Source: Lateolabrax maculatus (lineage: Eukaryota; Chordata; Actinopteri; Acropomatiformes; Lateolabracidae). Taken from it: 64,000 nt of DNA. The translations under genes and the position numbers were made by a program. Of the stretch, positions 48,501 through 60,748 are shown piece after piece. The stretch covers positions 17,830,001-17,894,000 of the forward strand of contig CM062205.1 of NCBI GenBank assembly GCA_031216445.1. The letters run 5' to 3'. Each line of letters opens with the position of its first letter. Position 1 is the first letter of the stretch. The notes beneath the pieces were generated by a model. That model did not search any database. It was given only the letters and a program-made list of their open reading frames with translations, and was not told where the DNA came from.

Positions 48501-49700
48501 GTTTCATGTTAATTTATGTGCATTGTCCCTTCTTAAATGAAATAAACACAAATTTATACCAAGGCTCTGTTGAATTTTCAGTATGAAATGTATTTCCAGC
48601 AGACAAACTTCTTAACATATGCACAACTGCAGTTTCTTGTCAACCACCTCCACACCAAAAATATCTGTGTGTACTGCTTACATTCAGTTGATACGGTCAC
48701 ATACTGTAGCACTGCTTTAAGTGGAAGCTAAGATCTCATACTCACTTTCAAGTACTTAATGTGTCCTCGACGAACTGCCATGAAGACACCTCACTGCTCC
48801 TGAGGCTGGGTGGGAATAAAACAAAAACAGTGAGGCAGTGTGGAAACAACCAAGCTTGCTGTGTAAAGAACATGACATACAAAATATAAACTTAATAAGA
48901 CCGGCGACAAAAACCTGTTTATTAAATAAGCAAAACCACAACATCACCAAAGATGTACGTGAGCGTTCCACATTGTTCTCAAGGCTTCAAACTATCATAT
49001 TACTTAAAATGCTCTGCTCACACAGCTTGTACTGCATTTTGTGTAATCAATTGAATGTATCATGAAATTACTCAGCATGTAACCCGACAGCTAATGCTGA
49101 CTTGTAAGATCTGCAGTATTGACATTTCTGCATTGATGCCAATACAGCTAAACAAGGTGGGCAGTCTCATGTGATGGTTAAATCAAATAAAACAGGAAAC
49201 ACACATAAGGTGGCCATCCTATTCCTCTCAAAAAAGCCAGGTAACAGCCACCTTTTATTTGCTGTACCAATTTTTAAGGCCTTGATCTTCGTAAACATGA
49301 AGGATGGGATCTCCCGATGAAACAAAAAAATGATTGGAGAAAAAACAACGTTGGACCTTTACAACCGGGACTAATTCTGTATTCAGTCATTAATAACAAT
49401 AAAAGCAGTATATTTCTGTACCATAACCACTCAGTACTAAAGCCTTGGTCAGAAACTCTTAAGATAAAGAAAGCAGGTGTGTGTTGTGATGAATTTCAAT
49501 TCAAAAGGTGCTCCTTCATTTTCCAGTATTGAGCAGCAGTCCTCCTGGTGGAAAGCAAGTATTTCTGCACAGCATCCAGTGGAAAAAGGAGCTGCAGCTG
49601 CACGAAATGTTACATCAGAAACTGGACGTGCAGCGTTTGAGTATAGCGGAAAAATAACAGCTGGTGTCATCACAACATGAGCTGCTCTCTCTCTCTCTCT
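45600..49700 (-). other. elavl1 5' UTR remainder and large first intron
   Basis: From the start codon up to the GC-rich promoter there is no other recognisable gene. It holds a short fragment of the AT-rich dispersed repeat (45670-45760), a poly-A tract (46850-46868) and the transposon-like segment at 47.2-47.6 kb. The extent of intron 1 depends on where exon 1 ends, which I cannot fix. Confidence 0.45.
47160..47600. mobile_element. Possible DNA-transposon fragment in elavl1 intron 1
   Basis: Contains an open frame of 105 codons (47165-47482) that starts in cgccacaaacgg and ends by a gccgatagattcccg block, followed by tccagtgtgaaaggggtctt, a terminal motif common in non-autonomous fish DNA transposons. 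No transposase domain is recognisable, so the class is open. Confidence 0.35.
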
Positions 49701-50180
49701 CTCTCTCTGCACGATATTCATCAGACACATCGCAGACGCCACGCTCGGGTTAACGGAGATGAACCGGCTTAAATTATATTTACCCCAGAAACGACTTCAC
49801 GTAGTTCAGTCTCCTGCAACCACACACACACCATTATAACCCCGCACGCGTTTAATCGCGAGTCAAAACACCAAATTCACGAGTTTCTCTCCGTCTCTGA
49901 AACGTGCAGAGGCCCTTAGCATTAGCCAACTAGCCCCCGTCCTCGGATCAGTAAAACATCTCAGCCCGGCTCCACGGACACGAACACGACGTAAAGAGGA
50001 CGTGTTTTTTTTTTGTTTTTTTTATCCACGAAGTAGTCTCCTGCACCCCCCCTGGTTTTAAAAACAAAAAAATAAATTTAAAAAAAAGCCCCGTTGCCCC
50101 AGTTTTGCTGAGCGTCTGGTCGAGGCGCCTCCGTCCCGGCGCCCAAACCGCAGCGGCCTGCTACCAGGCCCCGGAGCCTC

Positions 50181-50250
50181 GCGTTAGCCGCCGTTAGCCA
50201 CGGTTAGCCACCGTTAGCCGCCGTTAGCCACCGTTAGCCGCCGTTAGCCG
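50181..50250. repeat. Seven tandem 10-bp GTTAGCC units
   Basis: Seven consecutive decamers of the form NNgttagccR (for example ccgttagcca and ccgttagccg), GC-rich, inside the elavl1 promoter or 5' UTR. Confidence 0.9.
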
Positions 50251-50435
50251 GTCAGCGGCCGCGACGCAAAAACCTCGAAACATCAACGTGAAACCGAGAA
50301 GGAAAAACCACAGCGAACATGTTGCGTCTCACCAGCTTTTTTTTGTTTGTTTGTTTTGTTTTTTGTTTCTTGGGAGGAAGGGGGGGAGTAAGGTGGCGGC
50401 TGTTTCTCGGCTCTCTTCTCCTGTATTTTTGTTTT

Positions 50436-50494
50436 TTTTTTCTTCTTCTTCTTCTTCTTCTTCCTTCCCCTCCTGTTTTTTTTTTTTTTTTTTT
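50436..50494. repeat. (TTC)n and poly-T tracts
   Basis: A run of about seven TTC units is followed by a poly-T of about 20. On the opposite strand these generate Lys/Glu-rich open frames that are not genes. Confidence 0.9.
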
Positions 50495-50994
50495 CCTTGG
50501 CGACGCTCGCTTCCCTCCAAGTCGGCCGCGCGCAGTGGAGAGAGCGAGGAAGAAGCCGCGTGACGAGTCCCGCCACGCCCACGCGCGCCCGGCCACGCCT
50601 CTGCAGGGGGAGGTCGACGTCCGCGGCCGCCACGCACAAAGTAGAGCCCAGCTGGTGTTTCTACCGTGGATGTGCAAGGTTTCTACTGCTGTACTTCCTT
50701 TAGAAAAATGCACTGGGCCGAACACACCAAAATCATTTTATCTCTCTATTATTGGAGATATTAATACTGATTTATTGGGACAAATCTTGCAGCAACAGAC
50801 ACATACTGTTGTTGAACTGTGTTACATTTCCTGCAGCAAAATGCTTTTGGTCTTCTGTATTTGGTCCAACAGTGGGAAAAGACATAAATACTCATATAGA
50901 CGATACAGAGATTACCCTGATGTTGTGTTCTGTGGGGCTCGGTTCGTTTGTCCTCTTTTAACTATGTTTAATCACCTTGATACTTTCTGACGTT

Positions 50995-52499
50995 TCCATT
51001 TTTTAAATTAGAGTTGCTTAGAAAATTGACCCCAAACATAATAAAGTCACTGACATTTGTTTTTGCCCTATTCTTGTTCAGTGTGGTTGTTCGTGTAGGC
51101 CTCCTTCGGCTGTGACATGAGAATTTCCCCCCAGGTATAAAATAAAGTATACATCTCTATCTATCTATCTGTCTATTTATAGGATTATAAACTGTTGACT
51201 TTGTCCGTAAATAACTTTTTGGTAAACAAAAGAACACGCATGAACTAATATGTATTATATTTGTACATGTATAGCCTATATAACAAACATAAACACTTGC
51301 ATTGTTAGGTATTACAAAAATGTTTTGTGGTGATTTCTGTATTTTTCACTTTCATCATATGTGCAAGCCCAGTTTGTGGTATTGCATTACAATATTCCTC
51401 CATATATTGGGTTTAAATAAAGTAAAATAAATGTTTGATTTTGCAGTTATCATTATGCTAAACGGATCATTTTGAAGGTACTTAAATTATATGACAGAAG
51501 TGGCCATTATGATTAAAAACAAAGAGTGCAATGTGAAACTTATCTAGAGGAGGAAGTTGGTTGATCAGTGTGTCCATGTGCAGGTTGAGGTACAGTGTGA
51601 TGAGCAACCAGTACACATAACGTGGTGCATCGTGACACCCGCAGAGACGATCTAAATTTAGGGACAATACAGTGAGTGCAGGATATACAAAACAAAACTA
51701 GAAATGTATTAAATACCAGAAATGTGTTAAATAGAAGACACAAGTATTCAGATTATGAAATATGCAATTCAAATGTAATCAACAGAAAGTAGTTAGTTTA
51801 TACTCCCCTCAGACATTAATTCTGAGTGAGTGTACAACAAAAACATTTCACATAGAGACAGTAGAAAAGTGCTCTGTACAAATACAAAAATAAAACATCA
51901 AAGATAACACAATTTAATTTTACATACCCAGACACAAGTCATCATATCACATATCATGATCTGTTTAAAAGAGCTATACTGGATGGGACGAAAGATGTCC
52001 AGGCAGGGGTAGGCAAAAAAAGGCCTGTACCTTCAAAATGAAGGCAACAGCTCATATTCACTAAACAGAACATGTGATACATCACTAAGAAGTGTTTGCC
52101 CTTTTATTAACACTCAGCAGTGTCATACGACAATGTTGAGTCTACAAATACATAGAGTGAATGGAATGAACAGTATATTTGATGAATATTTAAAGCATAG
52201 ATTTAAAGTAATAAAAAGCTTCCCGTAAACCATCCTCATCTTTTTGGTGTCAGAAATACCAATAAAACAACTGCATTACACACTCTTCACTCCTTTTATG
52301 TTACATGTTTGTAGTGTACTATAGTCAACTTGAATTGCTCGGTAGTAGTGGAGCAGGTGAGACGCCTGCAGCTCAGGAAGAATCATTGTAACAACAGTCT
52401 TAATTATAATTTCATGGACATTTTCATAATATAGTATGACATACTTGGTAGTATTATAATATCTGTGCAGAGTACAATGCTGTCCCATCTTTAACAGTG
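50995..52499. other. Intergenic, including the tetraspanin 3' flank
   Basis: AT-rich with a short (TCTA)n at about 51154-51172. The part next to 52499 is expected to be tetraspanin 3' UTR. No other gene recognised. Confidence 0.5.
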
Positions 52500-55205
52500 T
52501 CAGCGTTGGTAATTCTCCAGTACTTGATACTCCATTAATGGTTGGTCCCTCATCAGCTGTCCCACCGTCAGAAACAAAACAATCTGCATGATAACAGAAA
52601 AGAAAGGAGAGGAGGTTAAGGTTTTTTTATTGGAATAATTAAATGCCACAGTACTGCAGTGTGCTATCGATCAAAATGTATTGGTTTGTAATGAAAATAA
52701 CTGTTTAATGCTCATTTCAGGTCTTTAGCTGCACTAATCAATATTTTTATTTTACCAATGGCTTAAATAACTATGTGTCTTGTGAAAGAAGTCCCTTGTA
52801 GTGAAGAACCCACAGTTAACACCCAACTCGACAGTTCCTCTCAGCTCTATGGAACTTTTTTTAGCGTCTTTCAGCTCATTGTTTGGCTCAAGTTTACAGT
52901 TTCACGTTTTGGTTCACTCTCACTGCTCTCATCATCCTTGTTACAAGCAGATGTTTTCAGAGAACAAGCTCTGACAAATCCACTGTACACTGCAAGAGCA
53001 GAGACTACTGGTCAAATACTCAATTAGTTGATCAACAGAAGATTAATTGGTAACAAAGAAAAAAATGCCCTCTAAACTAATTGTTTCTGGGTTTTGGATT
53101 CTTTGTTAGACACAACTGCATATTTTGATAGTGATGGGCATTTTTTACTATATAGTACAGCACAGCTTGGCCAAAATAAAATAAAAAAAATCAACTAATG
53201 CAGCCTTTAATAACAATCGATCTAATGATATCAAAAGATCCTTTGTATCTGTGTTTCGTTTTTCATTCAGGGTACACTTTGTATAAAGTGTATACAGAAT
53301 AAATTGTCCAAAAATGTTATGAAGTCTTTCGCACCTCCACTAGAAAAACCAGCGGGGAGCCCCAGATGATAAAACTCAGCACAAACTGAAAAGTCCTCTC
53401 CAGCTTCGCCTGACAGCCCTAAAATAATGAGACATTCAAAAAGAAAGACAGAGAAACCAATCAGACATTCAGGCTGGAGTTTTTTATGTTCATGAGTGTT
53501 GAATTTATCTGGATGCACGTGTGTACCTGTGAGTAAAGCTGCCATGGCTGGTCCACGGTGCCGTTGCAGGAGGGGAAAGTAGAGTTGCAGCAGCTGTGAG
53601 GAACCCAGAGGCCTCCTGTATGGTTAAACCAGGAGGTTTCCAGCCAGTCGCTGTAGTTATGGACACCACAACACTGCAACTAACAGGAATCAAAAGACAA
53701 AATACCCTATTACTATCAATCAGCATTAAAAAAAGGAAATATTCCAATATAGAACTATTGTAAGCAGGATTTTGGTTTAGTCTTTTCTTGTAGACAAGTT
53801 AACTAATTATTGGCTATATTTGTATGCTATTTAGGTATATGCTGCTGCTTTGGATAATGTTGTAGACTTGTTGAAATGCTGCACAATTTTGACACGTTTT
53901 GCACAGTAGAAACATGCTTGGGGTATGTGGATGCCTATGTGACCCACATCACACGAGTTATGACTGAACACAAACCTTTTCCTGGGTAGCATCCACAGCT
54001 CGAGAGTTGGGGTCCTGACTGCTGCCTGTGTATTTCTGAAACACTCCACTGAGGGAAGATATCTCTGAATCCAGCTAAACAACGAGGCAGGCACAAAGGA
54101 CATGAATGTGCAATTATTTTCCAAAACAATCTGGTGCGACATGAAAGCAACACAACTGTCCAGTGCACATGAATTTTTGTGTAACTTGTATACCTTTGTA
54201 GAGTGAAAATAAGCCAACGCTGAAGCCGTACTTTCCAGACAAAAGACCACAACTAGCAGATAAACAAACTGGAGAAGAAAGCACTTTATTATATATAGCC
54301 AAAACACCGATGCGCATGCAGATACCCACACACACACACACAACTTTACCAGTCCCTGCAGAAAGGTGGAGTCCCTGAGGCTCAGCCAGGAGCCGAGGAT
54401 CCCGCTGGCCACCAGGGACGCAGCGCTGGCGAAAGCGAAGACAGCTGGCAGTGTGAAGTAGGTGTGAGAAAAATAGAAGCTGTTCTGTTTGTACTTCATC
54501 AGCAGGTAGACTCCACTCAGGCCAACCACCAACCCTACCACCTGGTCAAATAAAATGAAACAAATCCTGATGTCTTTGTTCTTGGTTCAACAGACACTGT
54601 GAGTGCATCGTATCTGCACTCGCTGAGACCAAGTATGGCTTTGGTAAATATTAATTAATGTTATTAATTTGATCTAAAAATCAAAACTAGTCTCCCGTTG
54701 CAAAAACAGAGGAAATCAAATAGCCGATACAAAAAGTATTTATTTTTTTAAAGTGCAGTTCACATGTGTGTGTTAAAGATATTATAGAAAGTCCTCTTCA
54801 GGTGTGTGTGCCCTGCCCTGAGTGGTGCTCACACTGTAGGCTACTTAGTTCCTGTCTGTAAAAAACAGCACACACATGCACTTTTGTGTCATGTGACATC
54901 TGAGACTCAATCATGTGTATACAGAAGGGTATGTATGGCTATAAAGCCTATATAGTACACAACAAACAGGGGTGATTCTTTTTGCTTTGTTTTTATATTA
55001 TTTTAAACAGAAGTGTAAATCCGGAGTTGATAGAAATGGCGACGTTAATAATTACATAGGCTATGAGATAATTATTGGCAATATTTAGTGGCAGAATACA
55101 AAAACAATACAAGATGCTGATCACACATAAAGTCTTACATACCCACAGAAGTTGAGACATCAACTGAAGGAGTGTTTTGAAAGCATTTCTCCTCCGCTCG
55201 CTCAT
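52500..55205 (-). CDS. Tetraspanin, TSPAN3-like (possibly tspan37)
   Basis: Seven exons join in frame: 55205-55143, 54541-54350, 54268-54194, 54074-53976, 53679-53527, 53418-53335, 52583-52500, giving 249 aa. It starts MSERRRNAFKTLL. Four membrane segments: about 11-33, 46-68 (TLPAVFAFASAASLVASG), 86-107 (FVYLLVVVFCLE) and 205-231. The large extracellular loop has the signature CCG (146-148) in LQCCGVHNYSDW, then HSCCNS, SCNG and GC: six cysteines. N-glycosylation sequons such as NHT and NST are visible. The tail ends EYQVLENYQR, with a YxxL-type sorting motif. Tetraspanins organise membrane microdomains. The loop resembles TSPAN3; the exact fish orthologue is uncertain. The gene is transcribed away from the right IgL arm, which starts 1.7 kb beyond its start codon. 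Confidence 0.92.
53010..53170. repeat. Dispersed AT-rich repeat fragment in tetraspanin intron
   Basis: Contains caattagttgatcaacagaa, attaattggtaac and aactaattgtttctgggttt, matching the pattern of the 2.45-, 32.5- and 43.1-kb elements. Confidence 0.5.
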
Positions 55206-55464
55206 CTTCAGACTTTCACAGCTGCCGGGAAGCGCGCAACAACTGACGCAACCTGCAGATGCGCTAATATGAAGGTGGCGCAATCCCAACTGAACCGTGA
55301 AGCCTTTTTTTTTTTTCAAAGAAAATCCTTTTTTTCTCCTTTGAGCTCTGCTGACGAGTGCAACTTTTTCTTCTGCGGTTACCAAAGATGAACTTCCCCA
55401 AAGAACGCGGAAACATTTTTTAGGGATTGAAACCGAAACTGGTTAGAGGTGGAATCAGCACTGT

Positions 55465-55680
55465 GGTTCAGTGGTGGACAGTAACTAAGTACATTTACTC
55501 AAATTCTTGTAGGCTGCTTGAGTATTTTCCATTTTATGCAGCTTTATAGTTGTCTTACATTTTATAGGCAAATATTGCACTTTTTACTCTATTATATATT
55601 ATATTATTATATTATATTTACTCTCATTTGTCTGACAGCTTTAGTTACTCGTTACTTTTGAGATTACAAATTTGCATACC
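55465..55680. repeat. 5' half of a split teleost repeat
   Basis: Begins gtggacagtaactaagtaca and runs through ttgagtattttccattttat and ctttagttactcgttactttt, a very common percomorph repeat. The matching second half appears at 56.4-56.64 kb. Confidence 0.6.
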
Positions 55681-56394
55681 CCTCCTGTCCAGTGAAAACC
55701 AAGTAGGCCTGTCTCCACATTTGGCGATTTTGATTTGGAAGGTTTCTAAACTGAAGGGCTTAATGGTCCTTTGTGGGTTGAGACAATTCTCCCAAGATAA
55801 ATAAAGTAAAACTCCTCTGGGCTCTTCAGGGAGGCAGCTGTCTCTCTCACTGTGTTTCAGGCCTGCCCCGCTCTGAGGGCCTGCTGTTGTTGAGCTTGTT
55901 GCTATTGTTGAAACTCTTTTTTTTATTTTTTTATAGCACCCGGATACAGCTCTGTTTAGATAATCCTTTGTCCTTGCTGACTGGTTGGTGGAACTGCCTT
56001 GTTGAACTAGTCTTGTTATCTTTAAGGAAGAGGTAGGGGTTCTCTGCCATTTATTTTGCTTCTTCTTTTCCTCCTGTTTGATAGTTAGAGAGCTTGGTAT
56101 TGTGTTTCTGTTTCTGATTTTTCTAGTTATTCTTATTTTGTAAGGTTTTTCTGTTTGTTATTTTGGCCTTGGAGACCCTGACGCCTTATTTGCTTCCATT
56201 TCTGCAATTTTAGTTGTTGTAGTTTAGTTGTTTCAGCAGCTTTCTCTTGTCGTTTTGGTTCTGGGTAAACTTGTAATGTTACTTCCTGTGTTCCCCTAGA
56301 CCTTAAAAAACTGTTGTGTCACCTTGGATTAGCTGGACAGCAACATTACAAACATATCATGATCTTATAGAATATGTTGCATTGCTGTAGATTG
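55681..56394. mobile_element. Candidate insertion splitting the repeat
   Basis: About 0.7 kb between the two repeat halves, T-rich, no coding potential recognised. Terminal repeats were not established, so its nature is open. Confidence 0.3.
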
Positions 56395-56640
56395 AACTAC
56401 CCAACCCAATGCATCAGTAATATTAATCCAAAAACATAATATATAATAGTTAAACACTGACAGGGACCATTCTTCTGCAGAATGAGTACTTTTACTTTTA
56501 CATTAACAGCCTTCTAGCATAATTCTACTTAAATAAGGGTTTGAATGCAGGACTTGTTGTGGAGTATTTTCATAGTGTGGTATTATTACCTCATCTCAAG
56601 TAAAAGATCTGAGTTCTTTTTCCACCACAGCTGTGATATG
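56395..56640. repeat. 3' half of a split teleost repeat
   Basis: Contains gagtacttttacttttac, tctacttaaataagggtttgaatgcaggacttg and agatctgagttctttttcca, the typical end of the element at 55465. Confidence 0.6.
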
Positions 56641-56807
56641 TATGGTTATATGACTCTAAGGAAGAGTAGACCCTGCACAAGACCTGACATCCTGTGCATG
56701 ATGTGCAGTGATGCTTCATATTTTTCAAATTGACTTAAAAGCAGGTTCACAGTCACCTGTGTTTACTGACACTTTCGATGCCTGTTTGCAATCCTACATC
56801 GGATCAA

Positions 56808-56823
56808 CACTGCCCTCCAGTGA
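56808..56823 (-). promoter_or_regulatory. CTCF-like motif at the edge of the right IgL arm
   Basis: Minus strand TCACTGGAGGGCAGTG resembles the CTCF core with about two mismatches. It lies between the tetraspanin promoter and V11. Low certainty from sequence alone. Confidence 0.3.
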
Positions 56824-56881
56824 ATTTAAGTGAAACAACCACAAAAAGAGAATTAAGTAGGCCAATTGTCTGACTGAGGGA

Positions 56882-56909
56882 GGTTTTTGTACGACTGCAA
56901 ATCACTGTG
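56882..56909 (-). other. V11 recombination signal, 12-bp spacer
   Basis: Minus strand CACAGTG, 12 bp, ACAAAAACC. Confidence 0.92.
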
Positions 56910-57419
56910 TGAACACCCAAGCACTGTTTATGTTGTGAGCACTCTGACAGTAGTAAACTGCTGCATCTTCAGTCTGAACTCCACTGATGGTCAAAGCAGC
57001 GTTCACTCCGTCTCCTCTTCCACTGAATCGAGCTGGAACTCCACCACTGGATGGTTTGTTTATACCATTGTAAATTAAAAGTTTAGGAGATTGTCCAGAT
57101 TTCTGCTGATACCAGTGTACTCTACTACCTCCATCTGACCAAACCTGAACTTTTGGGTTGGTTTTACAGGTCAGAGTGACGGTGGATCCAGGAGAAGATG
57201 TCAATCCTGCAGGCTGAGTCACAGTTACTTGACTACTAGATCCTGAAAAAAAAAAAAAGTCAAATTAAGAGAATTAAGAGAGTTTATTGTGTTTGGTTGT
57301 TTACATTGTGTAAATAAATGACTCCCGAGGAATAAGTTCAGTATGTTATGTTGCAAATATTTCTGACCTGTAAAACAGCAGCAGGCCAGCGTCCAGATGA
57401 GGATGGTGATGAGAGTCAT
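56910..57419 (-). CDS. IgL variable gene V11 (type C)
   Basis: Leader exon 57419-57368 and V exon 57242-56910 on minus. SSSQVTVTQPAGLTSSPGS, Cys in VTLTCKTN, Trp in VHWYQQKSGQSP, FR3 ARFSGRGDGVNAALTIS, Cys in VYYCQSAHNINSAW. CDR2 is longer than in V5/V8 (NGINKPSSGG). The leader is the CCCFT form. The octamer-like box (plus atgcaaag) and TATA of the type B/C promoter lie at about 57484-57530. Head-to-head with J3, as V5 is with J1. Confidence 0.92.
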
Positions 57420-58069
57420 GGTGGTTGTGGTTTCTGCTGTGTTGACTGACAGATCTGAGTCCTGCAGTGTTGAACTCACAGGACTATAAACCTTCTCAGT
57501 TCACTGGAGGATCAGCTGACGATGCAAAGCCTCCTCTCTATGGAAATGATTCCTCTGCTCTCAACACACTGAAGGCAACGTGGGACACAAAATCAGGAGA
57601 AATACTGCTTGGATTTATACCATCTATGATCTTAATGGAATAGAAGAAATATTAATATTAGAAGGGCAGTTAAGGATTTAAGGATTTATAGATAGGTTTG
57701 TGCCCACTATGGTTGGTATGATATGTCTGTTTGTCTGCCTTAGTTTACTGTAGATCAATGACATATTTCAGTTCAGCTTAACATGAGTTTTTAAACCATT
57801 ATAATTAAAAGTGACATAATAGTTTAACCATGTATCAACTGATGAACAATTGTTAAAAAAGAAATGACTTTGTTATAAGGAGAATGTAATAGTTTCTCCG
57901 TCAGATGTAGAAAACTAAAGCAAAATTAAATAAATAATCTTTATTTATACAATAAATTCAATTCATATCATTAAAAAAGCTTTTTAGATTCAACCAAGTG
58001 TTAATATTTCATAGTTATTACAAAGACCAGTGAGTTTTTACTGGATTGATGCTTGTTCACAGTGCAGGA

Positions 58070-58108
58070 GGTTTTTGTACGGCCACTTAATGAGTTTGTA
58101 TCACTGTG
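58070..58108 (+). other. J3 recombination signal, 23-bp spacer
   Basis: GGTTTTTGT, 23 bp, CACTGTG. Confidence 0.93.
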
Positions 58109-58146
58109 GTGGACTTTTGGTGGAGGAACCAAACTCATCATTTTCT
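58109..58146 (+). CDS. IgL joining segment J3
   Basis: 38-bp J encoding WTFGGGTKLIIF; donor GTAAGT. The next constant exon downstream is C3 (0.92 kb); C4 lies 3.6 kb downstream. Confidence 0.95.
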
Positions 58147-58849
58147 GTAAGTACCAGAGTTATCCCACTTTTATAGCATGAAAGATTATACTAAGTTTTG
58201 TAAAATATTGTGATAAAATATGAAATTATTGTTAGTATTTTATATGTTGTAGATATTTTCGTTATTTATCAAGCTTAGCTGAATAAATTTGCAATTTGGC
58301 ATAAAAGTGTGGCAGAGATTAATATTGTTTATAATGTTAGTGTTTAATATATCCCTATCAAATATTTCAGTTAAATATTTGTTTCACAAAGTGTGGTTGT
58401 AAATATTGGCAGAGAAACATTTCAACGTTTAAAAATAATATAAAATTGTTAAGTTTCTTACTTTTCTGTTTTTCAAGATTTAAACTGTTGTTTGGTATAA
58501 AATCTAATGTAGATAACATTATAATAAATAAGGGCGTTTAATTCAGTTTAGCTACAGTTTGTCTTCACAGTTCGTTAGTTTAAAGTGGTGAAAAGGAAGT
58601 GAAACAGACAGATGACAAAGTCTTTAACTGTATACAGACTTTACATTTTAAGCAACAACAAAATGGTTGCAAGGACAAATTATTTACTGTCAAATATTCT
58701 AAATGAGATATTTTATCCGATCATGATTTATCAAATTTCTTTGGATGTTTACATGTAATTCATTTTGCATACTATTGTCTAATTCATATTGTTTTATGAT
58801 GAGTGCCACAGTAGAAAATCTTTTACTTTAAATAGCCAATTCTAAAAAT

Positions 58850-58885
58850 TTTTATTTTACTTTATTTTATTTTATTTTATTTTAT
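58850..58885. repeat. (TTTTA)n microsatellite
   Basis: About six TTTTA units in the J3-C3 intron. Confidence 0.9.
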
Positions 58886-59068
58886 CTGTTGAACCCTCAT
58901 TTCCTCCCATTCCTCTCCTCCTCTCCTCTGTCTGATCACAGTATCATGCACACAGCTAATCCACAGCAGTGTTAACCTCTGTCATGTATCATAAGTGTCT
59001 CACGTTCAGCCGTCTGTCCTACAGTGGAAGTTAATCTGCTCCTTGTGTGTCTCTGCTCTCCCCTCCAG

Positions 59069-59388
59069 CCGGCCCCATGGTCAGGCCCTCGGTCTCTCTG
59101 CTTCCCCCCTCCTCTGAGCAGCTCTCTGGGGGCTCGGCCATGTTGGCCTGCCTGCTGACCGGCTACTCTCCTCAGGGAGCCGTGGTGAGCTGGGAGGTGG
59201 ACGGTACACAGGTGACAGAGGGGGTCCTGACCAGCTCAGAGGAGGAGAAGAGCGGACGCTACAGCAGCAGCAGCACCCTGAGCCTGAGCCGGGAGAGCTG
59301 GATGAAAGGAGAGCTGTACTCCTGCAAGGTCCTCCATCATGACCACAGCCAGACCCAGTCCCTCCACAGGAGCCAGTGTAAGGGCTAG
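59069..59388 (+). CDS. IgL constant exon C3 (type B)
   Basis: Acceptor cccctccag; exon 59069-59388 encodes one C1-set domain: GPMVRPSVSLLPPSSEQL, Cys in MLACLLTGYSP, Trp in VVSWEVDG, Cys in YSCKVLHHD, and the terminal Cys in SQCKG. Clearly a different isotype from C1/C2/C4, which read GVVRPTLTVLPPSREEL. A polyadenylation signal AATAAA lies at about 59603. It is the only intact type-B constant in the window; three relics of the type lie in the left arm. Confidence 0.95.
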
Positions 59389-59639
59389 AGGGGCTCTGTG
59401 TGGGGGGAGCAGGAGGAGCACAGCTGCTGCTCTGATCAATATGAGTTTTAATGTTTGTAGAGGAAACTAAAGCTTTGTGTGACAGACAACAACACTGCTG
59501 TAAAGTGTTGCACAACAACAACTTAGAGAGTAATGTGTGTAGCTCAGCAGCTAGATGTGAGTGTGCTTAATAACTGTCATGTTGATCATTGATGTTTTTG
59601 CTAATAAAGCTTCTACTGATAAATAACATTAAGAAGTGT

Positions 59640-60600
59640 TTGGTCTTCTATCTCATTAAGAGCAGTAGAAATGAAATGGTTTTATAACTTCATCTGATTC
59701 TCCTCTGTGTGGAAAATTAAAAGCTTTGGATTGATTATGGGATTATTCATGTTGCTCCTTTTTAAATTGGTAATGAAAATTATATTACATAGTAATGAAT
59801 AAAATGAAGCCTACGCTGATTCATTGTGATTAAAAAACACCTGAACAATCCATTTTGTACATTTGATTTTTAGTGAGGCAAGACTTATGACTCAAATATG
59901 TGAACAATGAAAATGTGTCTCTTTAGCAGACAGTAGATGCCATCAGAACATGGCGTGGTGTCATTAGATGTTTAAGAATATATTTTACAAAATGTATCCA
60001 AAAAAAATCATTTATTTATTTATATGAATCTGTGTTTCATTTTCACTCACTACGGTGACGAGATTCCAGAAAAAACATTGTTTCTGCCTATAAAATAGTT
60101 TAGCTGTAAAACCACAATAATCGATTTTCCACTTTGGTTTTTGTACAGATTAAACAAAAAGGACAGAACATGTTCATTAGTGTGTATTAGATGTGCTAGT
60201 GGGCTGATTCTGGTAACTTTGGACAGAGCCAAGTTCGCGTTTTCCCCCTACTTCCAATCTATATGTTAAGCTAAGGTAATTGGCTGATGGCTGTAGCTTC
60301 TTATGAAATGGACGAATACAAGATTGGTATCGTCAGCAATAAAGAGAATAGGGATACTTATGAAAATGTTGAATATATATTTTTTAAAGTTCTAAAAAAC
60401 ATGTTTACTGTGTGTATTTGGTTTTCTAGATTACGCAAAGTTTTCTTTTTTTTCATAACTTCTACTGATATTACTGTCTGTAGAAAATAAATATCATGGT
60501 CTGTTGGTCTCACACTTTTACAAATGGACAGTAATTAAAGTATATTAAAAAATATAAAATATGGCAATATTTTAAAATATGGCAATAGTTTGAATCTGTA
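59640..60600. other. Spacer between C3 and V12
   Basis: AT-rich; its first part corresponds to the sequence flanking the type-B ghosts in the left arm. No gene recognised. Confidence 0.5.
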
Positions 60601-60720
60601 GTTTGTGCTTGGTGAGGTTACTGTCAGCTCTGTGTTCAGTGGTCTGTGTCAGAGTCTCTTCAGCAGCTGCAGTCGGTTCCTGCTGTAACAGCTCAGTGTC
60701 TCTGCAGCCTGACTGAGGGA

Positions 60721-60748
60721 GGTTTTTGTACGACTACAAATCACTGTG
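60721..60748 (-). other. V12 recombination signal, 12-bp spacer
   Basis: Minus strand CACAGTG, 12 bp, ACAAAAACC. Confidence 0.92.

Larger units (their letters stand above)
49700..50640 (-). promoter_or_regulatory. elavl1 GC-rich promoter / exon 1 region
   Basis: CpG-rich block starting just after a (CT)n tract (49685-49708) and reaching about 50.64 kb, upstream of elavl1 on its strand. It contains the 10-bp GTTAGCC repeat array and long T and TTC runs. Typical of a housekeeping CpG-island promoter; the start site was not determined. Confidence 0.55.

Noticed and set aside
50252..50725. Lys/Arg-rich open frames on minus and matching Phe/Ser-rich frames on plus
   Set aside because: Created by poly-T and TTC runs in the elavl1 promoter region; no domain or splice support.
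53831..54541. 236-codon minus-strand frame
   Set aside because: Runs through two tetraspanin introns; the spliced model gives the correct four-membrane-span protein.
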